From Cladocopium goreaui (taxonomy: Eukaryota > Sar > Dinophyceae > Suessiales > Symbiodiniaceae), in NCBI GenBank assembly GCA_947184155.2, contig CAMXCT020000114.1, positions 617,001 through 681,000 on the forward strand: a DNA stretch of 64,000 nucleotides. The letters are read 5' to 3'. The notes under the pieces were generated by a model that was not told the DNA's origin, searched no databases, and saw only the letters and a list, made by a program, of their open reading frames with translations. Of the stretch, positions 52,130 through 63,700 are shown piece by piece (position 1 is the stretch's first letter; each line of letters starts with the position of its first letter). The translations under genes were made by a program, and so were the position numbers.

Positions 52130-53289
52130 GAACTGCAATCAATCAGGATACGCAGGATAGCTCACCTGTTGGAAACCAGGAGTGGGATTGGTTGCCTTCC
52201 AAGGATCAGGAACCCGCAGCCAAACAAGCCATTCTGAAGGAAGGGGACCTTGCAGTGATCAACGGCCTCAAGGATGCTCAGCAGTTAAACGGACAGTTCT
52301 GCAAGGTAAAATGGCCCAAAGATGCTGACCGCTATGAAGTCCAACTCGTTGATGGCACCGTGAAGGCGGTGAAGGTATCTAACCTCACAGCGCTGCCCAG
52401 GCCAGGAAGTCTGGTGACCACTTCGAATGTCGAGGATGTGAAAGCGGTCCAAAGAGGACCTGGCTGGATGTGGGGGGAACAAGATGGTGGGGCTCGCTGT
52501 CTTGGGCATATCCTTGAGTTTGACAAGGAGACTGGGTGGGCGACCGTGCGCTGGAATAGCGGAAGGACCAACAAGTACAGATTTGGATTTGACGGCAAAC
52601 ATGACCTGCAGTGCGCAGATCCATTTAAACATGAGGTTGAGTGCTTGGAAGCACTGGCCAAAGGTGGTTCTGCACTTCGCAACTGGCACTTGCGCCGAAC
52701 TTTTGCTTATGCTTGCGGAGTAAAGGGTCCACACCTGGAGTACTTTGACATTCGTGAAGAAGTCTGTGAAGCACTTGGTGGTCACAAACATGGACAGCGA
52801 GTTCAAACTTCAGGGAAACAAGCTGTCACCATTGGAGTTGCCCCGCTCGACGAAGAGCTGGACCGACCCAAGCTGTTTTACCACGTTGATGGCTCAGCAG
52901 GTGCTGGGATCTTTGACGGCCTTGACACCCGAAAGCTCAAAGTCGTTGGGCGCCAAAAGGTCCGGGAGCTCACGAAGGAAAGGCCGATTGACAACCTTGA
53001 GTTGTATTCTCTGAGCAAAGAAGTGTCTCCCACTTTTCAGTACCTGAATGCTGCAAATAGCTATAGAGCAGCAAAACTTGAGCGCTTTGACATCAGAGAT
53101 TCAATTTGCCTGAAGGTTGGCGGCTTCAAGCATGGTCAAGTGGTCACCCATCCAGGAGTGACGACAACCACAAAGCTTGGTGTTGTCATTGGCGTGCGCC
53201 TGATAGATGACGTTCCCAAGCTGTTCTTCCACTGGGACGGAAAGCCGGGAGCTGGAACCTTTGCAAGTCTTGATACGCTGCAACTTCAA
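52130..53289 (+). CDS. SH3-like / MIB-HERC2 / tandem-repeat protein, large exon
   Basis: The frame is open from attcag at 52129 to a likely donor gtgtga at 53290. In order: an SH3-like unit (KEGDLAVINGLKDA...RYEVQLVDGT), a MIB/HERC2 domain (VQRGPGWMWGEQDGG...VRWNSGRTNKYRFG...KHDLQ), then two copies of an unnamed repeat: FDIREEVC, GGHKHGQ, VTIGV, KLFYHVDG, GAGIF, KLKVVG; and FDIRDSICLKVGGFKHGQ, GVVIGV, KLFFHWDGKPGAG. MIB/HERC2 domains occur in ubiquitin ligases and bind protein tails, but no RING or HECT is visible here. The first ATG is not in this exon. The repeats continue at 54251. Confidence 0.7.
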
Positions 53290-54112
53290 GTGGTGTGAGG
53301 CTCAGTTTGACCATGTGTGACCTGTCCAGGTTTAGGGGAGTCTAGGCCTTTTTTGGTAAGATTTCTCACCGACGTGAGTCTATGGGTCTTCATTTTTCGG
53401 GGCTCATGTATGGAGCAATTTAGTGCAGTGACGTTGGGTGTTTTATTTTCCCCTTTTGAGTAAGCTGAAGAGGATGGATTTTCAATGCGCATGCAGAGAT
53501 GGAGCTGTGATCCACCTTTGCTGGAGGTAAGAATGGAAGAGGTTTTCGTCGCGCGCTTCGGGAAGGTGTGTTTTGGTTCGGCTGGTGGGGTGCAAGAAAC
53601 GAAATGAGATTCGAGATTGAGGAGAATGGGAGGACGAGAGGTAGGCTTGAGCGGTTCAGGTTCAAAGAGAGCAGGGAGGTTCAAACTCTAGCAGGAAAGA
53701 AAAGAGGCAAACGAGGAAAGATGCAAGGACTCTTGGTGAGAAGGACTGGAGTAATTGGTACCCGTAAGGGTCCCAAAATGGAGCCGTTGCTAAAAATGTC
53801 AATATAGTCAATATAGACAAGACTTTTGGTCGGGGGGGCGTGTTCCGGTTGGGTTGGTAACATAGGTGCTAAGGTGAAATGGGATTCAAAATTGAAGACA
53901 GTAGGAAAGAGGAGAGTTGGAGAAGGTTTCTTCACTGAGCGCATTTTTTCAGCCCAACAATTTCACTTTTGCCGCCTCTTCTTCACATTGCTTTGCAACT
54001 TCTCACCCACCCTCCTGCTCCCCCTCTGCTTTTGCTGGTTTTCGTTCTTCTCATGTTTGATCCGCTAAAACCGCTACGTTCTTCTCATGTTTGATCCGCT
54101 AAAACCGCTAAA
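53290..54112. other. Intron
   Basis: About 820 bp with no open frame in phase, between the two repeat-bearing exons. Its last 70 bp are a perfect 34-bp tandem duplication (54043-54076 and 54077-54110). Confidence 0.6.
54043..54110. repeat. 34-bp perfect tandem duplication at an intron end
   Basis: Unit cgttcttctcatgtttgatc plus cgctaaaaccgcta, twice without change, ending a few bases before the exon. Confidence 0.9.
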
Positions 54113-55891
54113 GTAGAAGCTAAGGCCGGCTCTCGAACACTCCAAGAGGCGCCAGACGACTTCCTGGATGAGCCAGAACCGACCCCTGAAGTTCGTGAGC
54201 TGACCAAGGATCTCCAGTTCACATTTAGCTTCCCCATGGGCACGCACTTTCCGAAGCCAGGCCTCTTCGACATTCGAGATGACGTTTGTCTTGGGGTTGG
54301 GGGTTTTCGACATGGGCAAGTGATAGAAGATGAAGACGGTGATCATGCTGTGGTTGTTGGTGTGCGTCCTGATCAGGATGGCGTTCCAAAGCTGTGGTTC
54401 AAATGCGATGGAAACGAAGGTGCTGGAGTCTATTCGATCTACCATCTTGTTCGGAAAGAATTCAAGCTTGTTGGAACTAGAAAGCTTCACGATGTGTCGC
54501 CTTCTGACCCAGTCTTTCAAAACCGAGGAAATAAAAAGTCCATGTTGGAGAAATTGTTGAAAGGCTTTTCTGGGCTCTTCGAACGTGAGCAGGAAGGAAA
54601 GCTTGATAGTGATTTCGAGTTTGACTACACCTTTCGCTATTTGCAGAAGAGTTGCCACCCAGCGCTTTTTGACATCAGAGACGAGGTGTGTATGCCAATT
54701 GGCGGCTTCAAGCATGGTGATCTCGTGAAATGCGGAGGTCATACCATGGTGGTGATTGGGGTGAGACCGGATACCTCAGGAACCTCCCGTCTTTGGATGC
54801 ATGTAGATGGGTCTCCAGGCGCCGGTGTATTTGAACACCAAGATTTTATCCGCATGGCTGGTACGGTGATCGGTAAAAGAAAAGTCGAAGAATACAAAGA
54901 TCCTGTTTCTGCTTGCCTCCCCGAGTTCGTCCAAAATCTCCAGCCCAGCTTCCGCTATCCCATTGGTGTCAGAGGACGAACCCGCTTGGCGATGTTTGAC
55001 ATCAGGGATGAAGTTTGTTTGCTTGTTAGCGGCTGCAAGCACGGTGAGCGGTTGAAATACAAGAAGTTGGAGATGATCGGCATCGGGGTTGTGATGGATG
55101 ATGGCGCGCCAGAGATGTTTCTGCACGTTGTGAAACCAAAGCGCTCTCCCGGCGCAGGAAAGTTTGACCGCCTGAAAATCATGCGGCCCTTCATGAAATC
55201 TCTTGGTCAGGAAGCCGTTCAAGAAGCTTCAGGAGACATCCTGCCAGAATGCTCAATGCCAAGCATGTCTTCATCATCATCGTCTGAAGATGACTTTGAC
55301 ATGTGCGCCAGCTCAGAGGACTCAGAGGTCTCACAGGATGAAGGTCAACCAGTGCCCAGTGGGGTGATGCCGTCTCGAGTCAGTGAGCCGGATGAGGGGC
55401 AGGTTGCTGGGCACGCAGTCCTGCTGAGCTTATCCCATACTGGAGCCAAGGTCAAAGATGTGTTGCTCCATTCACAACACCTTGCAGATTGTCGGCAGGA
55501 TGTGGCGGAAGCTGGCTGCGAAGTCACACCTTCATGGGCAAATGGTGCCGTGCTGTTGATGCCTTTGACACAAGTGCAAGCAGAAGAAACTCAATTGGAT
55601 CTTCGGCCTCATCACATCGTTGCCCTGAACGGTGACAAGGACCGCATACTTGCCGCGCTTCAGACGTTGCCCTGTCGATCCAGGCCGAAAATTCGAAACG
55701 AAACCGGATTGCCAAAGCACCAGCGGAAGCAGGTCCCTGCCTGGAAAGAAGATGTGGACCTCATCTTGACAGTGGACCGCACCTTTTTGACATGCATTCC
55801 AGCAGCTCCATCCGAAGCGGCGCTGGAATCAGCTCCTTGTGGGGACATGAATTCGGCTCAGCCGGTCAACCCTCGCAAGAGAGGCAACTGA
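54113..55891 (+). CDS. Tandem-repeat protein, last exon
   Basis: The frame is open from about 54113, upstream of the internal ATG at 54236, to TGA at 55889-55891. It holds three more copies of the repeat: LFDIRDDVC...GGFRHGQ...KLWFKCDGNEGAGV (about 54260-54480), LFDIRDEVC...GGFKHGD...LWMHVDGSPGAGV (54664-54880) and MFDIRDEVC...SGCKHGE...MFLHV...SPGAGKF (54990-55190). A Ser/Asp/Glu-rich segment follows (SSSSSSEDDFD), then an unrecognised C-terminal 170 residues. With the previous exon this gives five repeats of roughly 100 residues. The Gly/Asp/His pattern might bind a ligand; function unknown. A terminal exon, since the frame ends in NPRKRGN and a stop. Confidence 0.75.
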   Translation, partial: VEAKAGSRTLQEAPDDFLDEPEPTPEVRELTKDLQFTFSFPMGTHFPKPGLFDIRDDVCLGVGGFRHGQVIEDEDGDHAVVVGVRPDQDGVPKLWFKCDGNEGAGVYSIYHLVRKEFKLVGTRKLHDVSPSDPVFQNRGNKKSMLEKLLKGFSGLFEREQEGKLDSDFEFDYTFRYLQKSCHPALFDIRDEVCMPIGGFKHGDLVKCGGHTMVVIGVRPDTSGTSRLWMHVDGSPGAGVFEHQDFIRMAGTVIGKRKVEEYKDPVSACLPEFVQNLQPSFRYPIGVRGRTRLAMFDIRDEVCLLVSGCKHGERLKYKKLEMIGIGVVMDDGAPEMFLHVVKPKRSPGAGKFDRLKIMRPFMKSLGQEAVQEASGDILPECSMPSMSSSSSSEDDFDMCASSEDSEVSQDEGQPVPSGVMPSRVSEPDEGQVAGHAVLLSLSHTGAKVKDVLLHSQHLADCRQDVAEAGCEVTPSWANGAVLLMPLTQVQAEETQLDLRPHHIVALNGDKDRILAALQTLPCRSRPKIRNETGLPKHQRKQVPAWKEDVDLILTVDRTFLTCIPAAPSEAALESAPCGDMNSAQPVNPRKRGN

Positions 55892-57001
55892 AACCCAGGC
55901 TACTCCATACTAATCCTACAGGGAAGATATTTAATATTTATATTGTTTATAGTTTTGTCTAGCCAGATTGTTGGAAAAATTCGGAATTGTTGCCGCTTTG
56001 CGATGTCAAGCCAGGCCTATGCAAGCAGGAATGGCCTGTTATTTCAAAGGGTTGGAATCGCCCCAGCCTTTTTGATCCTTTTTGTACATGTGGATCCGCA
56101 CACAAATGCCAGTCAGGGCTTCCATTCTTTCAAAATCCAATGCAATGATTGAAATTTGAGATTGCCCGTTTTTTGTTGTGCTGATCTTCTCGTTGGCCTA
56201 ACTTGGTTCACTGATGTGAAACCAAGTCACTGATGTGAGTTTTAAACTCATGCAGCACCTGAACCTGGCTTGAAGGAGTTATGGAATCGTGGATGGACAG
56301 CATGATAAATCGATTTCTTGAGCTTGAAATTGGGAGAACGGTTTCAATCCAAATTGTTGCACCATGGCACGCAGGGGGTCCGTGTGTGAGAAAGTTGTCA
56401 TTTGACAGGACCAGGAAGAACCAATAAGAACCCTTCAGGCCTGCGTAGAATGGAAAATGGAATGGTAAGCTTCGCCTGCGTCCGGCATTGTTGAAATTGT
56501 ACAGAGACTCTGTGTTGTGGCGGCGCTTTGCGTTCTCAACGTATTGCTTACAGCCCCTCACCACAAGCAGTAGCTAGAGTTGCGTCATGCTGTTTGTAGG
56601 ACTTGTGGGATTTTATCCTGCAGTTTGCGACAGCATGACACGCGTAATGCTTTGCCGAGGCTAATGCGTTGCCGAGGTCGCGTTTTTTCTGATAGCCACC
56701 AGATTGCCGCTAAAACTCGACAATCGCTTGATTCCAACAAGGGTCTTCAGCAACAGAAACACTTTGTGCAGCAAACTTGGCATGCATGTGATTGTGCAAG
56801 TTTTTCTGAAGTACCTTTGGGCTCAGAAACAAGTGGTGGTTCTGAAAGCGGGAGGCCGGAGTTGCAGATGCAAGCACTGGGACCGTTGCTGCTAAGGGAA
56901 GCCAGCGACTCATTACTGACTGAGAAATGGATGGATGAATCATGGCGTAGGATTACACACCCATGGTAGAAGAGTTTCACCATGGATCAGCTGGCAGCAC
57001 C
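55892..57001. other. Sequence without a recognisable gene
   Basis: Short frames only. The T-rich part near 55925-55965 may be the 3' UTR of the preceding gene. Confidence 0.45.
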
Positions 57002-57112
57002 TCTTTTGGCTCGGAGCCAGGTTCATTGATGGATTGTACAAGCAGAGAGTTGAAAATCCATTTGCAGCCCGAAGCTCAAAGAGAGACAGCGAATAGATTA
57101 AAAAAATATACT
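57002..57112 (+). repeat. Dispersed repeat, copy 2
   Basis: Copy of 48105-48215 (ggagccaggttcattgatgg, gattgtacaagcagagag, gagacag). It runs straight into the TA microsatellite. Confidence 0.6.
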
Positions 57113-57116
57113 GTAA

Positions 57117-57139
57117 ATATATATATATATATATATATT
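57117..57139. repeat. TA microsatellite
   Basis: About eleven TA units. Confidence 0.95.
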
Positions 57140-57179
57140 CTATATTATAAATGGGCTAACGCCCTGGTGCCGCCAACCC

Positions 57180-57840
57180 CCCTAGGGAGGTACCATGGCA
57201 AAGCAGGCGCGAAGCCTTGGAAAGCTGCTGCGGAGCGTTTTAGGGTATTAAGGGGTGCCCAAAACGTGCCATGGCAAAGCAGGCGCGAAGCCTTGGAAAG
57301 CTGCTGCGGAGCGTTTTAGGCCTTTAAGGGGTGCCCAAAATGCGCCACGGGGCAGTTTCGAAGCCCAATAGAAACTGTGGGGTCTAGGGGGGTACCATGG
57401 CATAGAAACAGCTTGTGGGGCCTAGGGAGGTACCATGGCAAAGCAGGCGCGAAGCCTTGGAAAGCTGCTGTGGAGCTTTTTAAGCTTTTAAGGGGCGCCC
57501 AAAACGTGCCACGGGGCAGTTTCGAAGCCCAATAGAAACAGCTTGTGGGGCCTAGGGAGGCGCCATGGCATAGAAACAGCTTGTGAGCCTAGGGAGGTAC
57601 CATGGCAAAGCAGGCGCGAAGCCTTGGAAAGCTGGTGCGGAGCGTTTTAGGGTTTTAAGGGGTGGTTAGAACGTGGCACGTAGCAGTTTGGAAGTCCAAT
57701 AGAAACAGCTTGTGGAAAGCAGGCGCGAGGAAAGCTGCTGCGGAGCGTTTTAGGGTTTTAAAGGGTGCCCAAAACGTGCCACGGGGCAGTTTCGAAGCCT
57801 AATGAAGCCGAATAGAAACAGCGTGTTGGGGCCCCATGGC
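57180..57840. repeat. Satellite, about five to six irregular units of 110-170 bp
   Basis: Units share caaagcaggcgcgaagcctt, gctgcggagcgtttta, ttaaggggtgcccaaaacgt, gccacggggcagtttcgaag and ccaatagaaacagcttgtgg. Starts near 57191, 57268, 57430, 57598 and 57716. Several units are truncated or reshuffled. The short frame over it (57180-57319) is not a gene. Confidence 0.9.
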
Positions 57841-58062
57841 AAGACAGGGTGTCATTCTCCCATAGATTGATTCATTACCTTTCTTCCATTGATGCGCTGA
57901 CTACAAAAAGATCTATTCTGATTTCTTCGCGGAATTTTCCAAGCCTTCCCGTTCTCGAAGCAGTATGGATCCACTTATGGTTACGTTTTCCTGATAGGTT
58001 CAGGCATGGTGAATACCACATGTGCATTTATTTTTGCCTTTCCTCGTGGCTCACTTTATTTC

Positions 58063-58834
58063 CCGCCAGCCTTTTCTACGGTGACGTGCCTTTTGGGTCC
58101 TGAACCCCCACGCAGATGGAGCACAAACGCGACGCTGATGCAGCCGGATTGACGTGGCCTAGAAGCAATGTACCACCAAGTACCCCTTGCCTCCTGACGC
58201 ATCTTCGTCGACAGCACCTTTGAACCCACTGCCACCGGAAAACACGTCGGCTTCTACCACTTTGGGATCTTCTTCGGCAGTGGACGCTCCGTCGACAAAT
58301 TTAGGAATGTACTCACCTCCAACAGGAACTCATTCTATGACTCCGTTCCCAACCTCCGAACATCGACATTTTGCTCCTCCTCACCAAGGTCGATTCAGCG
58401 AACGATTGGTCCACCAGATTCATTTCAAGGTCTTTACCCACTCCAACAACACACAAGAACTCTTTGTCATGGAGATACCAGCAACAGGAATTTCAAGGAC
58501 CAGAGATTCCGAACATTTTTTCTTCGCCATGACGGGACAATGGGAATGGTCCCAGCACACTTCGGACTACTGGCGCAACTACTTTGGAGTTCCTATGCGA
58601 CATGGAATCAACCCATTTGAGGACTACTTCCCACCGGACATGGAACCGGCCATTACCCAGACGCCGCGGCCGACCATTGCTGTCCTTGCCACAGAGTTAC
58701 AAGGACTTTTGTCTTCACCTTTGGCATATGGCGACCTATCGGAGCACTTGACCATGGAGCAACGAACGACTTTTTCTGAGGTTCTCCAAATCCTCACGAC
58801 GTCACAAAGCACGTCCCTAGAGGATATTGATTGA
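58063..58834 (+). CDS. Hypothetical Pro/Ser/Thr-rich protein
   Basis: A frame is open from 58063 (after an in-frame TAG at 58060-58062) to TGA at 58832-58834. There is no ATG at the start, so an upstream exon or a start further in is implied. The N-terminal third is low-complexity Pro/Ser/Thr. The middle has a composed region (FSERLVHQIHFKVFTHSNNT, then DYWRNYFGVPMRHGINPFED), and the end is helical (LSEHLTMEQRTTFSEVLQIL). No family recognised. The composition is unlike the repeats around it, so a real gene is likely. Confidence 0.45.
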
Positions 58835-58997
58835 TGTCAATTGCACTTTCAATTCAATTTCTCGATTCCGCTTTCTGTACCATAGATCAGCGATATTTGC
58901 CTCTTCCGGAAAAGAAACCCTGCTTCGGCAGGGTGTGTGTGTGTGACACATCTGTACAGATGTAAAACTTCTGTTTCTTTGTTTATTCATTCGCAGG

Positions 58998-59157
58998 GAA
59001 GCTTGAAATCCCTGTTTGTCCGGTGCCAGGGATGCACACTGGACTGGCACCAACGAAGACGCCAGTGTGTCATCTGTGATATTGATGGGGACGCTCATCG
59101 ACGTACCTGCACATTCTTTTTCTGTGATGGGAAGAGGCTCAACCCAAGAACCTCCAG
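58998..59157 (+). CDS. Cys/His-rich internal exon
   Basis: 160 bp between ...tcattcgcag and gtaggttt, both good splice sites. The frame reads GSLKSLFVRCQGCTLDWHQR, RRQCVICDIDGDAHRR and CTFFFCDGKR. CX2C, a Trp-His, CX2C, a His and CX4C would suit a two-zinc RING- or PHD-like fold (inference). The neighbouring exons were not identified. It could follow the hypothetical at 58063-58834. Confidence 0.45.
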
Positions 59158-59740
59158 GTAGGTTTTTTTTACATTATCACTGCACTGTTGCCGCAATCTA
59201 TGTTGGATGACGATTTAATTGCAGGTTATTGGAGTCTGGTTTGCTCTACGTTGGATATTTTCGGAAGACCATCATTATATTCATGAAGTACAACCACGAG
59301 ATCTACTTTAGGTCTAATTGTCTAGGCTGGTTGCACGTTACAGGACTCAGTTCCTGATGGATCTATTCAAAGATCCAATCTTGTCTAGTGTGTGCACTCA
59401 ATAATGCACCAAAGAATTAGCAAAGCACTAGTGATCACCGTAGCGTCCATTTAAAATGATTCAAACGTATTCAGACAATATATCATCATTTGATCATCTT
59501 TAGATCATCATTAGATCTTGATGACTCATTTTGAGCAGGTTGGACGATGCTCTTAGAGGTGTGATAATTTTGGTGTGACCTTGGAGCAAGTTCCCAGGAG
59601 CTTCTTCACATTACAGGGCACATACGAGATCAAGTTTCAGCAGAGTTGTGACCTTGGAGTGGGGATAGTGGTGCTCTTTTTGGGGAATGTACCTTTGCAG
59701 TCTATTCTGAAGTTGCACTTTTTTCCCCACCTGCCAGGTG
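59158..59740. other. Intron or intergenic sequence
   Basis: No frame or RNA recognised. gatcatc-type motifs recur near 59475-59525. Confidence 0.45.
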
Positions 59741-59761
59741 AGGGTTGTTAGATTTTATCAG

Positions 59762-59828
59762 AGCTGTTCTCCTCATCCTTCTCCTCCTCCGCCTCCGCCT
59801 CCTCCTCTTCCTCCTCCTCCTCCAGTTT
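59762..59828. repeat. CCT/CTC microsatellite
   Basis: Imperfect (ctc)n/(cct)n tract. The Pro- and Leu-rich frames over it are repeat translation. Confidence 0.9.
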
Positions 59829-59909
59829 CTCCTCGACCATGTCTGCATCAACTTCCGCGTCCACTTCCGCCTTGCCAACTCGTCGCCAATTTCTTCGGCC
59901 AACTTCCGC

Positions 59910-60052
59910 GCGCACTGCTGGACCTCAACTGCCGGCTGCCGATCTGAGTGGGCACGGCTGGACCTCAACCGCAAGGTTCCGAGCGCAGCGGGCACCGCTG
60001 GACCTCAACCAGGGACCTTCCGAGCTTAGTGGGCACCGCTGGACCTCAACGG
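59910..60052. repeat. Minisatellite, about four units of 40-45 bp
   Basis: Units end gtgggcaccgctggacctca, with more diverged early copies (gcgcgcactgctggacctca). It leads directly into the 12-bp minisatellite. Confidence 0.8.
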
Positions 60053-60755
60053 CCAGATGCCAGATAGAATGTCAGATAGAATGCCAGAAGATATGCCAGA
60101 TGAAGTGCCAGAATGTTTGCCAGATAGAACGCTAGAAGATTTGCCAGATAGAATGCCAGATAGATTGTCAGAAGATATGCCAGAAGAAATGCCAGAACAT
60201 ATGCCAGAAGATATGCCAGAACATATGCCAGAAGACATGCCAGGTAGAATGCCAGAAGATATGCCAGATAGAATGCCAGAAGATATGCCAGATAAAATGC
60301 CAGAAGATATGTCAGAAGATATGCCAGATAGAATGCCAGAAGGTATGCCAGATAAAGTGCCAAAATGTTTGCCAGATAGAATGCCCGAAGATATGCCAGA
60401 TAGAATGCCAGATAGGATGTCAGAAGATATGCCAGATAGAATGCCAGATAGGATGTCGGAAGATATGCCCGAAGATATGCCAGATAGAATGCCAGATAGA
60501 ATGCCAGAAGATATGCCAGATAGAATGCCAGATAGGATGTCAGAAGATGTGCCCGAAGATATGCCAGATAGAATGCCAGATAGAATGCCAGAAGATATGC
60601 CAGGTAGAATGCCAGAAGATATGCCAGATAGAATGCCAGAAGATATGCCAGAACATATGCCAGGTAGAATGCCAGAAGATATGCCAGATAGAATGCCAGA
60701 TCGAATGCCAGAAGATATGTCAGATAGAATGCCAGAAGATTTGCCAGTAAAAAAT
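60053..60755. repeat. 12-bp-period minisatellite, about 58 units
   Basis: The basic unit is atgccaga(t/a)(a/g)ga/tat, usually as the pair gatatgccagatagaatgcc. Because the period is a multiple of three, frames stay open on both strands: MPDR/MPED and CQIECQKI on plus, LAFYLAYL and SGI(C/S)SG on minus. ORFs of 234 and 251 codons result. They have no non-repeat part, so I do not call a gene. Confidence 0.9.
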
Positions 60756-60761
60756 GTATAA

Positions 60762-63700
60762 ATGTCATGGTGGGGATGACTCGAAGCAAAGTAATTTGCA
60801 TTCTATTTCGGAGCTGCCAAAAAGCGTCTCAAAAAAGTGTTTCGAAAGAGATCCGCTTTTCGCTGTTCGAATTGCACTGTCGAGGACACAGTGATACTAC
60901 TGTCAGGAGCTCATTCTAGGTAGTGATTGCAGACATTGCGGTAGTAGATGTAGATAAATGTAGTAGGGTGCTCATTGTTGACACTCTCACAATTCAAACA
61001 TACTAAAGATACTCAACGTCTGTAGGACACATTTGTGCCTTGGAATCTATCCTGCCAGCCCAAGGCAACAGCGACATGCTTCAATTGAGGAGATTTTGGC
61101 TTCCATTTAAGCTGCTGAGTGATCATCTCGCATTGCAAACAGTTTTTGAAATGTGTTCATGCCTATTGAGATCTCAGTCACCTGAACTTCGCAACTATGT
61201 GATTTGGACATTATTTATGGCCCTTTGGGATCCTTTGGGATTATCTTGCTGGGATAGCTACCACACATTGACATTCCGTATGTTTTATGCTAGCGATTTT
61301 CTCTAACGACAGCGGCGGCAGGAGCGACTGAAGTTTCTCGAATCAGCTATGGGAGACAATGCAGCCGCTTGATGAGGGATTTGGGAACAAGAGGCAGCAC
61401 TGTCTCCGTCAACACTGATACAGATACATCAATATGGAATTGAATGAATGTAAACAGACATATCTAAGTATGCAAAGAGACATACAGATGAAATACACAT
61501 ACTCCATGCAGATTTCATTCTGTATCATGTGTATTTGTTGTTTCTTTTGCCTGGTGATTCTTATCGTAGTTTGGCTTTGCAAAAGGCCAGACACAGATTA
61601 AGTTGGCAACACCAGTGCCATTCTTTTTACTTCTTGAGGTATTCTACACAAGCACTGGGGTCTTTGCAAGACAAATGTCAATAGATGTCAATAGCTGTTG
61701 ATCAGCGTGCGATGCCATGACTTTGGTCAGATTCTAAGGAAAAGCACAGCGTTTCGGACTTGGAGGAGATCCCAACATGATAGATCCCATACATGCCACC
61801 AGGGTTCCTACTTGGTGCATCCCAGTCTGGCATAGCCCAGTTGTCAGTGCGATAACTGCCTTTGTAGATGAGTTATGAGATATTCTCCGCGCATCAACCA
61901 AGTGGAATGCACATGTGTATGCTAGTTACTGTGTGCTCCAAGTGAAACTAGTAATTAGTATGTCTCAGCCGCAACCTTTTCCCGAAGTGCCAAGCGAAAA
62001 CCAGGAGTCACTCTCCAAGCGACATGCCAGTTTCGAGGCCACGGTGGAGCTTGCAGGGTCACCAACCAAAATCGGATTCTGCTCTGAGGACCACCATCAG
62101 TTCTGATTTGGTGATTTGGTGATGAACCAATAATACATCATGAGATTCAGCTGAAGTATGGTGAACAAACTTAAGTGTGAAGAGCACCATTCATACTGAG
62201 TTCAGTTTGTTCCTGCTTCGCAAGTGTCTTTCCCAAAGTTTCCTTGGTCATTTTGCTTACTTTACTTTAGCTTCGTTGTCCAGTTCTTAGTTGCAACCAC
62301 CCAGATGGACACCCATTGTTGCTCTTTACCTTGTTTTCCTCTCTTCATCGCAGGGGCCCTTTGAAGTTTTCCGACAGGCAGGGCGTCCGATTACTGAGGA
62401 TGTGACACACAATTTTGACAATGCACTTGATATCAAAGTCATTTAAGCAAATCCCCAAACCCACTGGCATTCAGCCACTGCATGCCAAGTCCTCAAGATA
62501 TCTAAAGCTGCCTTAAGTGGGCAAATCCCTCAAGGTGCTGGGAGGTAGGGGAGGGTGGCTTCGCTGTCGTCTATGAAGGACGCAGTCTCGTTCTCAGTTC
62601 AAAGGCAATGGCAGCAGCCGACTCTCAAGAGCTTTGTGCAACATGAACGGAGCCGTGTTTTTCTATTCTTCGTTGTTGAAGGTTTGAAAGTCCCAAAGCC
62701 ACGATTTTGAATATCATGAAACGAGCCGTCTCGTAGTCATGATTTTGCACCGAACACAGATGAGGTCGAAATGGTGAAGCGGTGGCACTGAAATCCTTCA
62801 AGCCTTATCAGGCAGGTTGACTGCGCTGTCCACTGCGTATGTGTCCATACCTTTGCGCTCGAAGAGGCATCGACAAGTGTCTCTTTGGAACGGATCAGAG
62901 TCCGCTGCCCCACTCTGCCCCCAGCAGCTCTGATGTGAATTGAATGGATAGATTCACTTGGGTGGATGGATTCAGGGACCACACAATCCTTCACCTTCAG
63001 CATTCTCCAGCATATGTTGACTTGTTATTCTTAAAGTGAAGATCTACCATTTTTCTGCTCTAGTGCGGGTCTTTGCCCGCGAAATTGGGGTCTTTGTCGT
63101 CCAGAAGATGTAAAACCTGTCGTGTTGCAAGCAGGGTTGATTGAAGGACATAACTTTGACACCTCACCTTGATTGTTTCCACTGCCTGATACCAGTTCTG
63201 TAGGAGGTGTTGATGGTTCCCTGAGCTTGGAAACTATCAGTTTTCTCGCGAACAGAATCCTTTCGGGCATTAGTTTGTGCATGGTTGGTTTCCAGTGCAG
63301 GTGGCGAACTTGCAGCATGAATTCGACATTTTGACCAGGTGTGGCATGCTGCAGTTTGATATAGCAGGAAGATCTTCCTGCAAAAGAAGTGTTTGATGCA
63401 CTTCGTTGCAGGTTGAACCACCCGAACATTTTGAAGCTTTTGGGAGCCTGGGAGAATATGTTGGTGCCAGATCCCCAGATACTGGGCCCTCGGAGGAAAT
63501 CCGAGTGACGGAAAGAGTTTGTGGAAGCAGAGGACAGTAAAGGACAGCAGGGGGGTCAAATCCAACCCATTCACCGGGAAGAGCAGAGTAGAGTAAGGGC
63601 TATAAGTAGGGTAACCTGCATGGCTGGCTACAAGTAGGGTACGATTTGCCATTATCATCCATTATCTTTTCTTCAATCTCTTGGTATATAATATGTATAT

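Noticed and set aside
58187..58834. Start of the hypothetical protein at 58187
   Set aside because: That codon is TTG; the frame is open upstream to 58063, so the true start or exon border is elsewhere.
60046..60801. 251-codon minus-strand frame that looks like a multi-pass membrane protein
   Set aside because: It is entirely translation of the 12-bp minisatellite and has no unique part.
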